DNA of 64,000 nucleotides, from contig NZ_JOCT01000017.1 in NCBI RefSeq assembly GCF_000717875.1, positions 1 through 64,000 of the forward strand. The letters run 5' to 3'. Of the stretch, positions 24,492-33,529 are shown piece by piece (position 1 is the first letter of the stretch; each line of letters begins with the position of its first letter). The stretch comes from Streptomyces sp. NRRL S-455 (GTDB lineage Bacteria; Actinomycetota; Actinomycetes; Streptomycetales; Streptomycetaceae). The position numbers and the translations under genes were made by a program. Under the pieces are notes generated by a model. The model was given only the letters and a program-made list of their open reading frames with translations. It had not been told where the DNA came from and made no database searches.

Positions 24492-25694
24492 GTGTCCTCA
24501 ACACCTTCTTCTTTTCTGCACCTTGCCGTCGCCCTGGACGGCACCGGCTGGCATCCCGCCTCCTGGCGCGATCCGGTGGCCCGGCCCCGGGATCTGTTCA
24601 CCGCCGCGTACTGGGCCGACCTGGTCGCGGAGGCCGAGCGCGGGCTCCTCGACTTCGTGACCATCGAGGACGGCCTCGGCCTCCAGTCGTCCCACTTCCT
24701 GGACCCGGACGAGCGCACCGACCAAGTGCGCGGCCGTCTGGACGCCGTCCTCATCGCTTCCCGCGTGGCACCGCTGACCCGGCACATAGGCCTGGTGCCG
24801 ACGGTGGTCGCCACCCACACGGAGCCGTTCCACATCTCCAAGGCGATCGCCACCCTCGACTACGTCAGCACCGGCCGAGCCGGCCTGCGCCTGCAGATCA
24901 CCGCCCGCCCGAACGAGGCCGCCCACTTCGGCCGCCGTACGATCCCGCGTATCGAGGCCTACGACCACCCGGACACCCGGGAGTTGGTCGCCGACCTCTT
25001 CGACGAGGCCGCCGATTACGTTGAGGTCGTGCGCCGTCTCTGGGACACCTGGGAGGACGACGCCGAGATCCGGGACGCCGCCAGCGGCCGCTTCATCGAC
25101 CGCGACAAGCTGCACTACATCGACTTCGAGGGCAGGCACTTCAGCGTCAAGGGCCCCTCCATCACACCCCGCCCGCCGCAGGGCCAGCCGCTCGTCAGTG
25201 CCCTCGCCCACGACACCGTCCCGTACCGGCTCGTGGCCCGCGCCGCCGACATCGGCTACGTCACGCCGTACGACGCCGACGAGGCCCGCGCCGTCGTGGC
25301 CCAGATCCGCGCCGAGCAGGACGCGGCCGGGCGAGCCGCCGAACCACTGCATGTCTTCGGTGACCTGGTCGTCTTCCTCGACGCCGACCCGGCCCAAGCG
25401 ACCGCACGCCGGGAACGGCTCGACGCGCTCGCGGGACAGCCGTACACGAGCGACGCCCCGGTCTTCACCGGCACCCCGCCCCAACTCGCCGATCTGCTGC
25501 AAGAGTTCCACAGCGCAGGGCTGACCGGCTTCCGGCTGCGTCCCGCCGTCGCCGGCCACGATCTCCCGGCGATCACCCGGCGCCTGGTCCCCGAGCTCCA
25601 GCGCCGTGGCGTCTTCCGCCGCGCCTACGAGGCCGACACCCTGCGCGGCCTGCTGGGCCTGGCCCGCCCCGCCAACCGCTACGCCGCTGCCTGA
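24492..25694 (+). CDS. LLM-class flavin-dependent oxidoreductase
   Basis: A 400-aa luciferase-family protein, recognised by LLDFVTIEDGLGLQSS, ASRVAPLTRHIGLVPTVVAT, AIATLDYVSTGRAGLRLQIT and EVVRRLWDTWEDD. The last resembles the DszA/NtaA/YxeK branch. GTG 24492 is preferred over an earlier in-frame GTG (24444) because GGAAGG is nearer. In the ytmI-type comparison it would correspond to one of the two monooxygenases that follow the importer. The substrate is unknown. It is followed after 20 bp by another LLM enzyme. Confidence 0.88.
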   Translation: MSSTPSSFLHLAVALDGTGWHPASWRDPVARPRDLFTAAYWADLVAEAERGLLDFVTIEDGLGLQSSHFLDPDERTDQVRGRLDAVLIASRVAPLTRHIGLVPTVVATHTEPFHISKAIATLDYVSTGRAGLRLQITARPNEAAHFGRRTIPRIEAYDHPDTRELVADLFDEAADYVEVVRRLWDTWEDDAEIRDAASGRFIDRDKLHYIDFEGRHFSVKGPSITPRPPQGQPLVSALAHDTVPYRLVARAADIGYVTPYDADEARAVVAQIRAEQDAAGRAAEPLHVFGDLVVFLDADPAQATARRERLDALAGQPYTSDAPVFTGTPPQLADLLQEFHSAGLTGFRLRPAVAGHDLPAITRRLVPELQRRGVFRRAYEADTLRGLLGLARPANRYAAA

Positions 25695-25714
25695 GCCGGG
25701 AGGCTCCCCGACCG

Positions 25715-27130
25715 ATGACCAAGCCTCTGAAGCAGATCCATCTGGCCGCCCACTTCCCCGGCGTCAACAACACCACCGTCTGGAGCGACCCACGCGCCGG
25801 CAGCCACATCGAGTTCAGCTCCTTCGCGCACTTCGCACGGACCGCCGAACGCGCCATGTTCGACTTCCTGTTCCTGGCCGAGGGCCTCAGGCTCCGTGAA
25901 CAGGGCGGGAAGATCTACGACCTGGACGTCGTCGGCCGCCCCGACACCTTCACCGTGCTGGCCGCGCTCGCCGCCGTCACCGAACATCTCGGCCTGACCG
26001 GCACCATCAACTCCACCTTCAACGAGCCGTACGAGGTGGCCCGCCAGTTCGCCAGCCTCGACCACCTCTCCGGCGGCCGCTCGGCGTGGAACGTCGTCAC
26101 CTCCTGGGACGCCTTCACCGGGGAGAACTTCCGCCGGGGCGGCTTCCTGCCGCAGGAGGAGCGCTACTCCCGCGCCAAGGAGTTCCTGGCCACCGCGAAC
26201 GAACTTTTCGACTCCTGGCACGGCGACGAGATCCTCGCCGACCAGGCCACCGGCACCTTCCTGCGGGACACCAAGGCCGGCGCATTCGTCCACACCGGAC
26301 AGCACTTCGACATCCACGGGCAGTTCAACGTCCCCCGCTCCCCGCAGGGCCGCCCCGTCATCTTCCAGGCCGGCGACTCCGACGAGGGCCGCGAGTTCGC
26401 CGCCGCGGAGGCGGACGCCATCTTCAGCCGGTACGGCACCCTGGAGGCGGGCCAGGCTTTCTACACCGACGTGAAGTCCCGCCTGGTCAGGTACGGCCGC
26501 CGCCCCGACCAGCTGCTCATCCTTCCCGCCGCGACCTTCGCCCTCGCCGACACCGACGCGGACGCCGAGGAACTGGCGCGCGAGGTGCGCCGCCAGCAGG
26601 TCAGCGGGGCCACCGCCCTCAAGCACCTGGAGTTCGTGTGGAACCGGGACCTGTCGGCGTACGACCCGGAAGGGCCGTTGCCCGACATCGACCCGGACGT
26701 CGGCGACGATCACATCTCCCAGGGCCGGGCCCAGGTCCGCATGTACCGGGATCCGCTGGCCACGGCCCGCGAGTGGCGCGAACTCGCCGCGGCCAACAAC
26801 TGGTCCATCCGCGACCTGGTCATCCACACCGGCAACCGGCAGAACTTCGTCGGCTCCCCGGCCACCATCGCCGAAACCATCAACGACTTCGTCCAGTCCG
26901 ACGCCGCCGACGGCTTCATCCTCGTCCCGCACATCACCCCGAGCGGCCTGGACGAGTTCGCCGACAAGGTGGTCCCGCTGCTCCAGGAAAAGGGCGTGTT
27001 CCGCACCGAGTACGGGGGCACGACCCTGCGCGACCACCTGGGCCTCACGCACCCGGACGACCTCCGCGGCGAGCGGGTGTGCAGTTCGGCCACACCGTGC
27101 TCCATCTGCACGCCGAAGCAGGCGGGCTGA
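25715..27130 (+). CDS. NtaA/SnaA/DszA family FMN-dependent monooxygenase
   Basis: A 471-aa member of the NtaA/SnaA/SoxA(DszA) subfamily. Typical segments are FDFLFLAEGLRLREQGGKIY, GLTGTINSTFNEPYEVARQF, DHLSGGRSAWNVVTSWDAFT and PVIFQAGDSDEGREFAA. The family includes dibenzothiophene sulfone monooxygenase, nitrilotriacetate monooxygenase and CmoJ/YtnJ. Given the GNAT and cystine-type importer genes upstream, a CmoJ-like step on N-acetyl-S-substituted cysteine is the best guess. The unusual C-terminal tail has two cysteines (CSSATPCSICTPKQAG) absent from most relatives. Confidence 0.9.
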   Translation: MTKPLKQIHLAAHFPGVNNTTVWSDPRAGSHIEFSSFAHFARTAERAMFDFLFLAEGLRLREQGGKIYDLDVVGRPDTFTVLAALAAVTEHLGLTGTINSTFNEPYEVARQFASLDHLSGGRSAWNVVTSWDAFTGENFRRGGFLPQEERYSRAKEFLATANELFDSWHGDEILADQATGTFLRDTKAGAFVHTGQHFDIHGQFNVPRSPQGRPVIFQAGDSDEGREFAAAEADAIFSRYGTLEAGQAFYTDVKSRLVRYGRRPDQLLILPAATFALADTDADAEELAREVRRQQVSGATALKHLEFVWNRDLSAYDPEGPLPDIDPDVGDDHISQGRAQVRMYRDPLATAREWRELAAANNWSIRDLVIHTGNRQNFVGSPATIAETINDFVQSDAADGFILVPHITPSGLDEFADKVVPLLQEKGVFRTEYGGTTLRDHLGLTHPDDLRGERVCSSATPCSICTPKQAG

Positions 27131-27264
27131 CCGACAGTCAGCATCGCGCCTCCCTTGAGCTGTTTCAGTCCCAGCTCGCCCCCGTGCTGCGCCGCGAGAT
27201 CCCGGACCCGCCGTTCGCGTGGGCCCCGTGCTTCCGGCCCCACCCCTCACCCAGGAGTCCCCCC

Positions 27265-28392
27265 GTGTCTGACATCCCCCTCGGCGTCCTCGACCTCGTC
27301 CCGATCCCGTCCGGATCGACGGCCGCGGACGCCCTTCGCAACTCGATCGACCTCGCCCAGCAGGCAGAGCGGCTCGGTTACGCCCGCTACTGGTTCGCCG
27401 AGCACCACCTCAACCCGGGCGTGGCGGGTACGTCCCCGGCGGTCGTCCTCGCCCTGACCGCCGCCGCGACCTCCACGATCCGACTCGGCTCAGGTGCTGT
27501 ACAGCTCGGACACCGCACCGCGCTGTCCACGGTCGAGGAGTTCGGCCTGGTCGACGCCCTTCATCCCGGCCGCCTCGACCTGGGCCTGGGCCGCTCGGGC
27601 GGCCGTCCGCCGGGGGAGAAGACGACCAAGCCGACGGCCACCCCGGTCGTCGACGGCCGCGCCCCGAACGGCCTGCTCATCCCGCCCCGCTTCTCCTTCG
27701 AGCACCTGCTCGGCTCACCTCGCGTGGCACTGCAGCGCAAGCTGCTCCTGCTCCCGGGGGCCGAGTCGCAGGACTACGCCGAGCAGATCGACGACATCCT
27801 CGCACTGCTGGTCGGCACCTACCGCTCCCCGGAGGGCATCGAGGTGCACGTCGTGCCGGGCGAGGGCGCCGACGTGGAGGTGTGGATCCTGGGCAGCAGC
27901 GGCGGACAGAGCGCCGAGGTCGCGGGCGCCCGGGGCCTGCGCTTCGCCGCGAACTACCACGTCAGCCCGGCCACGGTGCTGGAGGCGGTGGAGGGCTACC
28001 GCTCCTTCTTCCAGCCCTCCGAGTTCCTCGACAAGCCGTACGTCAGTGTCTCCGCCGACGTCGTCGTCGCCGAGGACGACGCGACCGCCCGGGAACTCGC
28101 CACCGGCTACGGCCTGTGGGTCCGCAGCATCCGCACCGCCGAAGGCGCCATTGAGTTCCCGACACCTGAGGAGGCGCACGCCCACGCGTGGAGCGACGCG
28201 GACCGGGACCTCGTACAGGACCGCATCGACACCCAGTTCGTCGGCTCACCGGCCCGGGTGGCCGACCAGCTGGAGCAACTCCAGGAGGCCACCGGTGCGG
28301 ACGAGTTGCTCATCACGACGATCACTCACGACCACGCCGACCGGGTCCGTTCGTACGAACTGCTCGCGGAGGAATGGCGCCGCCGGGGGTGA
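27265..28392 (+). CDS. LLM-class flavin-dependent oxidoreductase (MsnO8 family)
   Basis: A 375-aa luciferase-family protein with [40 protein letters not shown] and [14 protein letters not shown], followed by an insertion and [20 protein letters not shown]. The WFAEHH motif and position mark the MsnO8-like branch, whose substrates are poorly known. GTG 27265 with CAGGAGTC upstream is the start. It is the last gene of the L3 operon before the intergenic region carrying leader L4. Confidence 0.87.
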   Translation: MSDIPLGVLDLVPIPSGSTAADALRNSIDLAQQAERLGYARYWFAEHHLNPGVAGTSPAVVLALTAAATSTIRLGSGAVQLGHRTALSTVEEFGLVDALHPGRLDLGLGRSGGRPPGEKTTKPTATPVVDGRAPNGLLIPPRFSFEHLLGSPRVALQRKLLLLPGAESQDYAEQIDDILALLVGTYRSPEGIEVHVVPGEGADVEVWILGSSGGQSAEVAGARGLRFAANYHVSPATVLEAVEGYRSFFQPSEFLDKPYVSVSADVVVAEDDATARELATGYGLWVRSIRTAEGAIEFPTPEEAHAHAWSDADRDLVQDRIDTQFVGSPARVADQLEQLQEATGADELLITTITHDHADRVRSYELLAEEWRRRG

Positions 28393-28393
28393 C

Positions 28394-28438
28394 TCCACAT
28401 TGTCACAACCTCGTGAATACCGACTCTCAGAATGTGGA
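28394..28438. repeat. Perfect 8-bp inverted repeat
   Basis: TCCACATT (28394-28401) and AATGTGGA (28431-28438) are perfect complements separated by 29 nt. They begin 1 nt after the stop of the upstream monooxygenase and end 17 bp before the -35 of leader L4. It could be a terminator stem or an operator. Confidence 0.5.
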
Positions 28439-28455
28439 ATCACGGCCAGGAATTC

Positions 28456-28485
28456 TTGACCGGCAGGACTCCCCGCTGGTTCTAT
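28456..28485 (+). promoter_or_regulatory. Predicted promoter of leader L4
   Basis: TTGACC (28456-28461) and TTCTAT (28480-28485) are spaced by exactly 18 bp. The -10 ends 7 nt before the leader ATG, the same geometry as for leaders L2 and L3. Confidence 0.65.
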
Positions 28486-28492
28486 CGGTGAC

Positions 28493-28573
28493 ATGAAGCG
28501 ACAGGACCTCACGCGTCGGCGCCACGTCGACCTCGCGCGTGTCTCCAGCTCCTGCTGTCGCTGTCGGACCTGA
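28493..28573 (+). CDS. Putative regulatory leader peptide (sulfur family), L4
   Basis: A 26-codon ORF whose centre is RRRHVDLARVSSSCCRCRT. It has three Cys codons in four positions (TGC TGT CGC TGT) just before the stop, the richest Cys cluster of the six leaders. No Shine-Dalgarno sequence is visible and the predicted transcript starts at the ATG. It precedes the SfnG-like monooxygenase operon. Confidence 0.83.
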   Translation: MKRQDLTRRRHVDLARVSSSCCRCRT

Positions 28574-28581
28574 GCGCACCC

Positions 28582-28594
28582 GAGGGAAACCCTC
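28582..28594 (+). terminator. Small hairpin after leader L4
   Basis: GAGGG and CCCTC pair around an AAA loop, beginning 8 nt after the leader stop. Short but perfectly placed relative to the Cys codons. Confidence 0.4.
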
Positions 28595-28770
28595 CCACCC
28601 CGCCTGCGTTCTCCTTCTGTGAATTCCGATCCCGGCCGATTTCTGTCGCTCGCTCGCTCTTTCACTCTGTCGCGATGACGAATTTCCCGGGAACGCCGCT
28701 CCACGGTGCCTGAATTCCCGAGGAGCTCATTCGTCCTGCCCGCAGCAGTATTCTCCCGCCTGGAGTTTCC

Positions 28771-29898
28771 ATGCCCGCATCTCCCGGACCCGATCCCGTC
28801 CGATTCGCCTACTGGGTGCCGAACGTCAGCGGTGGCCTGGTCACCAGCACCATCGAGCAGCGCACCGACTGGGGCTACGAATACAACCGCGAATTGGCCG
28901 TCCTCGCCGAGAACAACGGTTTCGACTACGCCCTCAGCCAGGTCCGCTACATGGCGGGCTACGGCGCCGAGTACCAGCACGAGTCGACCAGCTTCAGTCT
29001 CGCCCTGCTGCTGGCCACCCAGCGGCTGAAGGTCATCGCCGCCGTTCATCCCGGCCTCTGGCATCCGGGCGTCCTGGCCAAACTCGGCGCCACCGCCGAC
29101 CACTTGTCGAACGGGCGCTTCGCGGTGAACGTCGTCAGTGGCTGGTTCAAGGGCGAGTTCACCGCCCTCGGCGAGCCCTGGCTGGAGCACGACGAGCGCT
29201 ACCGTCGTTCGGAGGAGTTCATCCGCGCCCTGCGGAAGATCTGGACCGAGGACCATGCCGAACTCGCCGGTGACTTCTACCGGTTGCGCGATTTCTCCCT
29301 CAAGCCCAAGCCGCTGAACACCTCCGAGCGCCCGCACCCGGAGATCTTCCAGGGCGGCAACTCCACCGCCGCCCGCGCCATGGCGGGCCGTGTCTCCGAC
29401 TGGTACTTCAGCAATGGCAAGGACTTCGACGGTGTGACCGAGCAGATCGCGGACGTCCGGAAGTCCGCCCTCGAAGCCGGGAGAAAGGCACCGAGGTTCG
29501 GACTCAACGGCTTCCTCATCGCCCGTGACACCGAGGCCGAGGCCCGCGAGACCCTCCGCGAGATCGTCGCCAAGGCCGACACCGCGGCCGTCCACGGCTT
29601 CCGTGACGCCGTCCAGCAGGCCGGGGCCTCCACCGCCGACGGCAAGGGCATGTGGCAGGACTCCGGCTTCGAGGACCTCGTCCAGTACAACGACGGCTTC
29701 CGCACTGGCCTGATCGGCACGCCCGAGCGGATCGCCGAACGGATCGTCGCCTACAAGCGCCTCGGCGTCGACCTCTTCCTCCTCGGCTTCCTGCACTACC
29801 TGGAGGAGGTCGAGTACTTCGGCAAGCGCGTGCTGCCGCTCGTACGCGAACTGGAGGCGCGGCAGTCCGAGTCAGCGACCACCGCCACCCACGCCTGA
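28771..29898 (+). CDS. sfnG: Dimethylsulfone monooxygenase-like LLM flavoprotein (SfnG)
   Basis: A 375-aa FMNH2-dependent monooxygenase. The N-terminal FAYWVPNVSGGLVTSTIEQR and AGYGAEYQHESTSFSLALLL, then AVNVVSGWFKGEFTALGEPW, match the SfnG group closely. SfnG converts dimethyl sulfone to methanesulfinate, which enters methanesulfonate cleavage. The next genes encode an FMN reductase, an SfnB-like flavin enzyme and an SsuD-like monooxygenase, together a plausible sulfone-to-sulfite route. Leader L4 lies about 200 bp upstream. The substrate assignment rests on family resemblance. Confidence 0.88.
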   Translation: MPASPGPDPVRFAYWVPNVSGGLVTSTIEQRTDWGYEYNRELAVLAENNGFDYALSQVRYMAGYGAEYQHESTSFSLALLLATQRLKVIAAVHPGLWHPGVLAKLGATADHLSNGRFAVNVVSGWFKGEFTALGEPWLEHDERYRRSEEFIRALRKIWTEDHAELAGDFYRLRDFSLKPKPLNTSERPHPEIFQGGNSTAARAMAGRVSDWYFSNGKDFDGVTEQIADVRKSALEAGRKAPRFGLNGFLIARDTEAEARETLREIVAKADTAAVHGFRDAVQQAGASTADGKGMWQDSGFEDLVQYNDGFRTGLIGTPERIAERIVAYKRLGVDLFLLGFLHYLEEVEYFGKRVLPLVRELEARQSESATTATHA

Positions 29899-29937
29899 CC
29901 GCCACCCCGCACCCGGTCCAAAGCGAAAGGTCCCCAT

Positions 29938-30495
29938 ATGGCCACCATCCTGTCTGTCTCCGGAAGCCCTTCCGCCTCCTCCCGCACCGCACGGCTGCTG
30001 CGCCACCTGGACGACCGCCTCACGTCCCAGGGGCACGACGTGATCCCGCTGGACGTGCGTACGCTCCCCGCCGAGGCCCTGCTGCACGCCGACTTCGGTC
30101 ACCCGGCGATCGCGCGGGCCACCGCCCTGTTCGAGCAGGCGGACGGCGTCGTGATCGGCAGCCCTGTCTACAAGGCGGCCTACTCAGGCCTGCTGAAGTC
30201 ACTTCTCGACCTGCTTCCGCAGTACGCACTGACGGGCAAGACCGTCCTCCCGCTGGCGACCGGCGGTTCCACCGCCCACGTCCTGGCCATCGACTACGCC
30301 CTGCGCCCCGTCCTCGCCTCCATGGGCCCCGCCCACATCACCCCGGGCTGGTTCATACTTGACAAGGACATCGCCGTCGGCGACGACGGAACGCTGACCG
30401 TCGCACCGGGCTCGGCTGAGGCCCTCGCGCAGGTCACGGACCAGTTCTCCGCCGCGCTGGGCGGGCGCACGACGGTGCTGGCGGCCGCCGGATGA
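29938..30495 (+). CDS. NADPH-dependent FMN reductase (SsuE/MsuE-like)
   Basis: A 185-aa flavodoxin-fold reductase that supplies FMNH2 to the luciferase-like monooxygenases. The FMN phosphate loop is SVSGSPSASSRTARLL near the N-terminus, with GVVIGSPVYKAAYSGLLKSL and LPLATGGSTAHVLAIDYALR downstream, all characteristic of SsuE. The ATPase-free soluble enzyme acts as a dimer or tetramer in the cytoplasm. Its stop overlaps the ATG of the SfnB-like gene. A near-duplicate is encoded in opposite orientation at 33.5-34.1 kb. Confidence 0.92.
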   Translation: MATILSVSGSPSASSRTARLLRHLDDRLTSQGHDVIPLDVRTLPAEALLHADFGHPAIARATALFEQADGVVIGSPVYKAAYSGLLKSLLDLLPQYALTGKTVLPLATGGSTAHVLAIDYALRPVLASMGPAHITPGWFILDKDIAVGDDGTLTVAPGSAEALAQVTDQFSAALGGRTTVLAAAG

Positions 30496-31679
30496 GTGCC
30501 GCGATCGTCATCGCCGACGACGCCGAAGCCCTCGCCGTCGCCGCGGAACTCGCCGCGGACTTCCGCGAGGACGCCGCCGAACGGGACGCGCGGCGCCGGC
30601 TCCCGCACGCGGAGGTGGAGCGGCTGTCCGCGTCCGGTCTGCTCTCGGTGACGGTGCCCGCGGAGTTCGGTGGCCCGGACGTCGGCGCGCAGACGCTCGC
30701 CGAGATTTTCCGGCTGCTGGCCGCCGCCGACGCCAGCCTCGCTCAGATCCCGCAGAGCCACTTCGTGTACGTGGGCGTGCTGCGCCGCCAGGGGAGTCCC
30801 CGGCAACAGGAGTTCTTCTTCGGCGAGGTGCTACGGGGCAAACGGTTCGGTAACGCCCAGTCCGAGGCCGGGACCAGGCATGTGCAGGACATCCGTACCC
30901 GGCTCGCGCGGCGCCCGGACGGGTCGTATGTCCTCGACGGCGTCAAGCACTATGCCACCGGTGCCCTGTTCGCCGACTGGATTCCCGTCCTCGCCCGTAC
31001 CGACGACGACAACCTGCATGTGGCGTACGTACCGCGGGACGCGCCCGGCCTCACGGTCGTGGACGACTGGGACGGCATGGGGCAGCGCACCACCGCCAGT
31101 GGAACCGTCCGTCTGGAGTCGGTGCGCGTCCCCGCCGACCGGGTCGTGCCGCACCACCTCACCTTCCGGGAGCCCCAACTTCACGGCGCCGTGGCTCAGT
31201 TGTTGCACGCCGCGATCGATGCCGGGATCGCCTCCGGTGCAGTGGCCGAGGCCGTGGAGTTCGTGCGGACGAAGAGCCGCCCCTGGTTCGAGAGCGGATT
31301 CGAGACGGCTGCCGAAGACCCGCTGCTCTTCCAGCGCTTCGGCGAACTGGCGATCCGCGTACGCGCCGCCGAGGCGCTGCTCCGCGAGGCGGCCAGAGCG
31401 GTCGACGCCGCCCGCGCCGACCTGACTGACGACTCGGCCGCCCAGGCCTCCATCGCGGTGGCCACGGCCAAGGTGACGGCGGCGGAGGCCGCCGTGGAGG
31501 TCGGCAGCGCCCTCTTCGAGGTCGCCGGCACCCGCTCGGCGCTCGACTCGCTGGGCCTGCACCGCCATTGGCGCGACGCCCGCACCCACACCCTGCACGA
31601 CCCGGCCCGCTGGAAGGTCCAGCACATCGGCCGCTACGTCCTCAACGGCACCAGGCCGCCCCGGCACGGCCTCCTCTGA
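30492..31679 (+). CDS. SfnB family flavin-dependent enzyme (acyl-CoA dehydrogenase fold)
   Basis: A 395-aa protein. Family features include VPAEFGGPDVGAQTLAEIFR, the substrate-pocket region GKRFGNAQSEAGTRHVQDIR, the beta domain YVPRDAPGLTVVDDWDGMGQ and the C-terminal LHRHWRDARTHTLHDPARWK. SfnB-type proteins occur beside SfnG and SsuD and are thought to oxidise organosulfur compounds with FMN. It shares the RDARTHTL motif with the protein at 15.3 kb. Coupled to the reductase gene by ATGA. Confidence 0.9.
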   Translation: MSAAIVIADDAEALAVAAELAADFREDAAERDARRRLPHAEVERLSASGLLSVTVPAEFGGPDVGAQTLAEIFRLLAAADASLAQIPQSHFVYVGVLRRQGSPRQQEFFFGEVLRGKRFGNAQSEAGTRHVQDIRTRLARRPDGSYVLDGVKHYATGALFADWIPVLARTDDDNLHVAYVPRDAPGLTVVDDWDGMGQRTTASGTVRLESVRVPADRVVPHHLTFREPQLHGAVAQLLHAAIDAGIASGAVAEAVEFVRTKSRPWFESGFETAAEDPLLFQRFGELAIRVRAAEALLREAARAVDAARADLTDDSAAQASIAVATAKVTAAEAAVEVGSALFEVAGTRSALDSLGLHRHWRDARTHTLHDPARWKVQHIGRYVLNGTRPPRHGLL

Positions 31680-31716
31680 CGATCAACCCTGATCGCACCC
31701 CTGATCGGAGCACCAC

Positions 31717-32877
31717 GTGTCCCTCACCTTCCACTGGTTCCTGCCCACCAACGGCGACAGCCGCCACGTCGTCGGCGGCGGCCACGGCACGCCGGCCACC
31801 GCCTCCGGCCGGGACCGGCCGCCGACGGTCGCCTACCTCAGCCAGATCGCCCGCGCCGCCGAGGACCTGGGCTTCGTCGGCGCGCTCACGCCCACCGGGG
31901 CCTGGTGCGAGGACGCCTGGCTCACGACCGCCATGGTCAGCCAGAACACCGAGCGCCTGAAGTTCCTGGTCGCCTTCCGGCCCGGATTCGTCTCGCCGAC
32001 ACTCGCCGCGCAGATGGCGTCCACCTTCCAGCGGCAGACCGGCGGACGGCTGCTCCTCAACGTCGTCACCGGTGGCGAGAGCCACGAGCAGCGCGCCTAC
32101 GGCGACTTTCTCGACAAGGACGACCGTTACCGCCGTACCGGTGAATTCCTGCAGATCGTACGGGGACTGTGGGAGGGCAAGAGCGTCGACCTGGACGGTG
32201 AGCACCTGCGCGTGGAGGACGCGACGCTGGCCCGGCTGCCCGACCCGGTCCCCGAGGTGTACTTCGGCGGCTCCTCGCCCGCGGCGGGAGAGGTCGCCGC
32301 CCGGTACGTCGACACGTACCTCACCTGGGGTGAACCCCCCGCCGCCGTCGCGGAGAAGATCGCCTGGATCCGGTCGCTGGCAGCGAAGGAGGGCCGTACC
32401 CTCCGCTTCGGCATCCGGCTGCACGTCATCACCCGGGACACCTCGGAGCAGGCCTGGGCGGAGGCGAACCGGCTGCTGGACAGTTTCGATCCGGCGGCGG
32501 TGAAGTCCGTGCAGGCCGGGCTCGCCCGCAGCGAGTCCGAGGGACAGCAGCGCATGCTCGCCCTGCACGGCGGCGGAAACCGCGACGGGCTCGAGATCCA
32601 CCCCAACCTGTGGGCCGGTATCGGGTTGGTGCGCGGCGGCGCGGGTACCGCCCTGGTCGGCAGCCACGAGGAGGTCGCCGAGCGGATCAAGGAGTACGCC
32701 GACCTGGGCATCGAGGAGTTCGTCCTCTCCGGCTATCCGCACCTGGAGGAGGCGTACTGGTTCGGCGAGGGCGTCCTGCCGAAGCTCCAGGCGCAGGGCC
32801 TGTGGCAGCACCCCTTCGGAAGGCCGGCGGCCATCTCGTCCCAGGTCCCCTTCGCCGAGGCTGGGAGTCCGCGATGA
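31717..32877 (+). CDS. ssuD: Alkanesulfonate monooxygenase-like LLM flavoprotein (SsuD)
   Basis: A 386-aa FMNH2-dependent monooxygenase with the SsuD hallmarks LTFHWFLPTNGDSRHVVGGG, a cysteine in TGAWCEDAWLTTAMVSQNTE (SsuD has a conserved active-site-proximal Cys), MASTFQRQTGGRLLLNVVTG and PEVYFGGSSPAAGEVAARYV. It desulfonates alkanesulfonates to aldehyde and sulfite. It ends the L4 operon; the FMN reductase two genes upstream is the likely partner. The gene meets the opposite-facing L5 operon about 0.15 kb further on, across gene relics. Confidence 0.92.
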   Translation: MSLTFHWFLPTNGDSRHVVGGGHGTPATASGRDRPPTVAYLSQIARAAEDLGFVGALTPTGAWCEDAWLTTAMVSQNTERLKFLVAFRPGFVSPTLAAQMASTFQRQTGGRLLLNVVTGGESHEQRAYGDFLDKDDRYRRTGEFLQIVRGLWEGKSVDLDGEHLRVEDATLARLPDPVPEVYFGGSSPAAGEVAARYVDTYLTWGEPPAAVAEKIAWIRSLAAKEGRTLRFGIRLHVITRDTSEQAWAEANRLLDSFDPAAVKSVQAGLARSESEGQQRMLALHGGGNRDGLEIHPNLWAGIGLVRGGAGTALVGSHEEVAERIKEYADLGIEEFVLSGYPHLEEAYWFGEGVLPKLQAQGLWQHPFGRPAAISSQVPFAEAGSPR

Positions 32878-32893
32878 CCCTGCGGGCGCGGAC

Positions 32894-32950
32894 GAGGCAT
32901 GCGGGTCTTCGAGCTACCCGAGCGGCCACAACACCTACGCGGGCGCCGCG
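32894..32950 (+). pseudogene. Possible relic of a PAP2/acid phosphatase gene
   Basis: A 19-codon stretch reads SSSYPSGHNTYAGAA in one frame and then breaks up. SYPSGHxTY is the central catalytic motif of class A acid (PAP2-type) phosphatases. Nothing else of the gene is left. It lies between the SsuD gene and a HEAT-repeat relic, where the two sulfur operons converge. Chance resemblance cannot be excluded for so short a match. Confidence 0.3.
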
Positions 32951-33029
32951 GAACCGTGCTGTCGGCGCTCGTGGGGCCTCGTACCGCCCCGTTCGACCTG
33001 ACCAGCGGAACACCGGACGGCTCCTGGCC

Positions 33030-33344
33030 TCACGGTAGGACCGGTGTCACGGTAGGACGCGGTCGCAGCGCCTGTGCCGCACAGGCCCTGACGTCCGCGT
33101 CCGAGTCGGTTGCCGCGGCGGCCAGGACCGCTCGGGCGTCCTCGGCGGCACGGTGGCGGGTCAGGGCCAGTACGGCGGCCTCGCGGACGTCGGCGTTGGC
33201 GTCGGAGAGGGCCTTGGCGAGTGCGGGGACGGCGACGTCGGGATCCGTGGCGGCCAGGGCGGCCGGGCAGCCGGCCGTACCCAGTGCCTCGTAGGCGGCC
33301 CCACGGACCAGGACGCCTCGATCGTCCAGGAGAGCCGGATCTCG
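33030..33344 (-). pseudogene. HEAT-repeat protein, C-terminal remnant
   Basis: About 104 codons encode at least two HEAT-like repeats (VLVRGAAYEALGTAGCPAAL, DPDVAVPALAKALSDANADV, DSDADVRACAAQALRPR). The frame stays open upstream but loses similarity to any repeat, with no convincing start or ribosome-binding site, so the N-terminal part appears to be lost. Full-length members are soluble helical adaptor proteins of 200 or more residues. Two direct copies of TCACGGTAGGAC lie at the 3' end (33029-33057). Confidence 0.6.
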
Positions 33345-33529
33345 CGTGTGGCACAGGGCAGGGCAGCAGCCATGTCGGGGATTCCTGATCGGGAAGTGGG
33401 GGCCCGCGGTGTGCGACGTCGGCCGTGGTCGGCGCACCGACGCTGATCCCTGACGTGCGCGTCAAAGGCAAGGCGGCTGCCGCCTGCTGGTCCCTGTGCG
33501 GGGAGATGGAGCCGTACGGCGACCATCGC

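Noticed and set aside
33029..33057. Direct repeat of TCACGGTAGGAC as a possible attachment site.
   Set aside because: The copies are adjacent and no integrase, tRNA gene or mobile element is nearby.
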